64,000 bases of DNA, taken from the NCBI RefSeq assembly GCF_000648615.1, contig NZ_JFZC01000015.1, positions 56,190 to 120,189 on the forward strand, in the 5' to 3' direction. This DNA is from Sporolactobacillus terrae DSM 11697. Lineage in GTDB: Bacteria > Bacillota > Bacilli > Bacillales > Sporolactobacillaceae. The notes under the pieces are model-generated. The model had not been told where the DNA came from, made no database searches, and worked only from the letters and a program-made list of their open reading frames with translations. A program made the translations under genes and the position numbers. Below, one piece after another: positions 63,508-64,000 of this stretch. Position 1 is the stretch's first letter, and each line of letters starts with the position of its first letter.

Positions 63508-63522
63508 TGCGTGATCCCGCAT
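63508..63522. repeat. Second copy of the 15-mer palindromic element
   Basis: TGCGTGATCCCGCAT, identical to 6226-6240, in the gap between the SAM riboswitch and ycnJ. It can form a small ATGCG/CGCAT-type hairpin. Confidence 0.4.
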
Positions 63523-63645
63523 GAAACACCTTGAAAATGACATGACATAACGAAAGGAGCACAGAAATCTGATTTCTTTAAAAAATAGTGCTGATAAAAA
63601 AACAAGCCTGACGCCGATGCGAAAGGTTTGCTGCGCTTGCCCTTT

Positions 63646-63749
63646 CTCATCTTCAAACACCCTTCAGTGTTTCTGGAATTGACACCGTGCATGCAATCAT
63701 GCGGGTTGTCGGGGTTCATTGGGCCAGTCCCTCCCCCACTCTAGATAAG
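63646..63749 (-). promoter_or_regulatory. SAM-I riboswitch upstream of ycnJ
   Basis: Minus strand CTTATCTAGAGTGGGGGAG, GGACTGGCCC, CCCCGACAACC, CGGTGTCAATTCCAG and a closing GATGAG follow the S-box order, with P1 CTTATC/GATGAG (one wobble; 63744-63749 with 63646-63651). A weak CAAGC/GCTTG hairpin with T7 (about 63594-63640) may be its terminator. No intact gene lies between it and ycnJ, 175 nt away. Confidence 0.85.
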
Positions 63750-64000
63750 CATTCAGTATTCAATTCTCAACAACCACAGCATCCCGTTAAGATAGGCATT
63801 ATTTTACCGCGTTTTACTTTGCGGCTTGCTGTTCACTCGTTTTGCCGCTCGTCTTTGGTCCAATTTCGCCTCTAATGCTTGCATCGCTGATTCTGTACTT
63901 AATAGTTCAGATCACTAGCCTTGCATTAAGTAACTTTGATGATTCAAAATACTAGGAATATTCGAATTTAAGAAGGCTAACCAACAAAAAAATCCTTTAT
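63750..64000. other. Window end without a supported gene
   Basis: No ORF here has a ribosome binding site and coding-like composition. Presumably this holds the weak or unrecognised promoter of the riboswitch transcript and the end of a neighbour outside the window. Confidence 0.4.

Overview
The window looks like a chromosome segment of a low-to-moderate GC member of the Bacilli, most likely a spore-former of the Bacillales such as Sporolactobacillus or a relative (inference; no rRNA or tRNA gene is present to fix it). The pointers are SAM-I (S-box) riboswitches, a T-box, CcpA-type cre sites, AGGAGG ribosome binding sites, a maltose-6-phosphate (MalA/MalP) system and B. subtilis-like cysH-sat-cysC-sumT-sirB-sirC and ycnJ-ycnI gene orders. 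No integrase, transposase, CRISPR array or phage module was seen.

Layout: 1-4060 (minus) is an ilvB-ilvN-ilvC-ilvA operon cut by the window edge. Divergent from it, 4473-4700 (plus) is an Ile/Leu leader-peptide attenuator that now leads into an unrecognisable stretch. 5771-6553 holds a DUF805 membrane protein and gene debris. 6670-13099 is an alpha-glucoside/maltose unit: PTS EIICB and divergent malA, a frameshifted RpiR regulator, a membrane protein, EIIA and a HAD phosphatase. 13300-16137 holds a C39-like protein, a small membrane protein and an acyl-activating enzyme.

16359-23379 (minus) is a full assimilatory sulfate reduction and siroheme operon under a SAM riboswitch. 23522-27849 (plus) is the sulfate ABC transporter sbp-cysT-cysW-cysA behind a possible structured 5' leader. 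27994-32860 holds a maltose acetyltransferase-type enzyme, an L-2-hydroxyisocaproate-type dehydrogenase and a fused TrpEG under a T-box. 33019-38773 (minus) is a mannose-class PTS (IIB-IIC-IID-IIA) with a GH13 alpha-glucosidase and an RpiR regulator, then a GNAT gene. 39376-42338 holds small accessory enzymes and a pseudogene. 42911-45674 (plus) is a three-gene glycolipid-like cluster (CrtO-type acyltransferase, GT28 glycosyltransferase, LPG-synthase-like membrane protein). 46512-49073 encodes a PAS-GGDEF-EAL-PilZ protein.

49113-56419 (minus) is a SAM-riboswitch methionine/cysteine operon. It combines two PLP sulfur enzymes with a GNAT, an LDH2-type dehydrogenase, a GldA-like dehydrogenase and an M20 deacylase, and ends near a second SAM riboswitch that precedes a tiny FbpA-like gene. 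57800-60787 (plus) is a sulfonate/nitrate-type ABC transporter, and 61062-63470 (minus) is ycnJ-ycnI (copper) with a fourth SAM riboswitch upstream.

Much of the window serves sulfur metabolism: sulfate import, reduction to sulfide, siroheme for sulfite reductase, incorporation into homocysteine and methionine, probable organosulfur uptake, and SAM feedback at four places. The other themes are branched-chain amino acid synthesis and two PTS-based glucoside systems with cre-like sites in their promoters.
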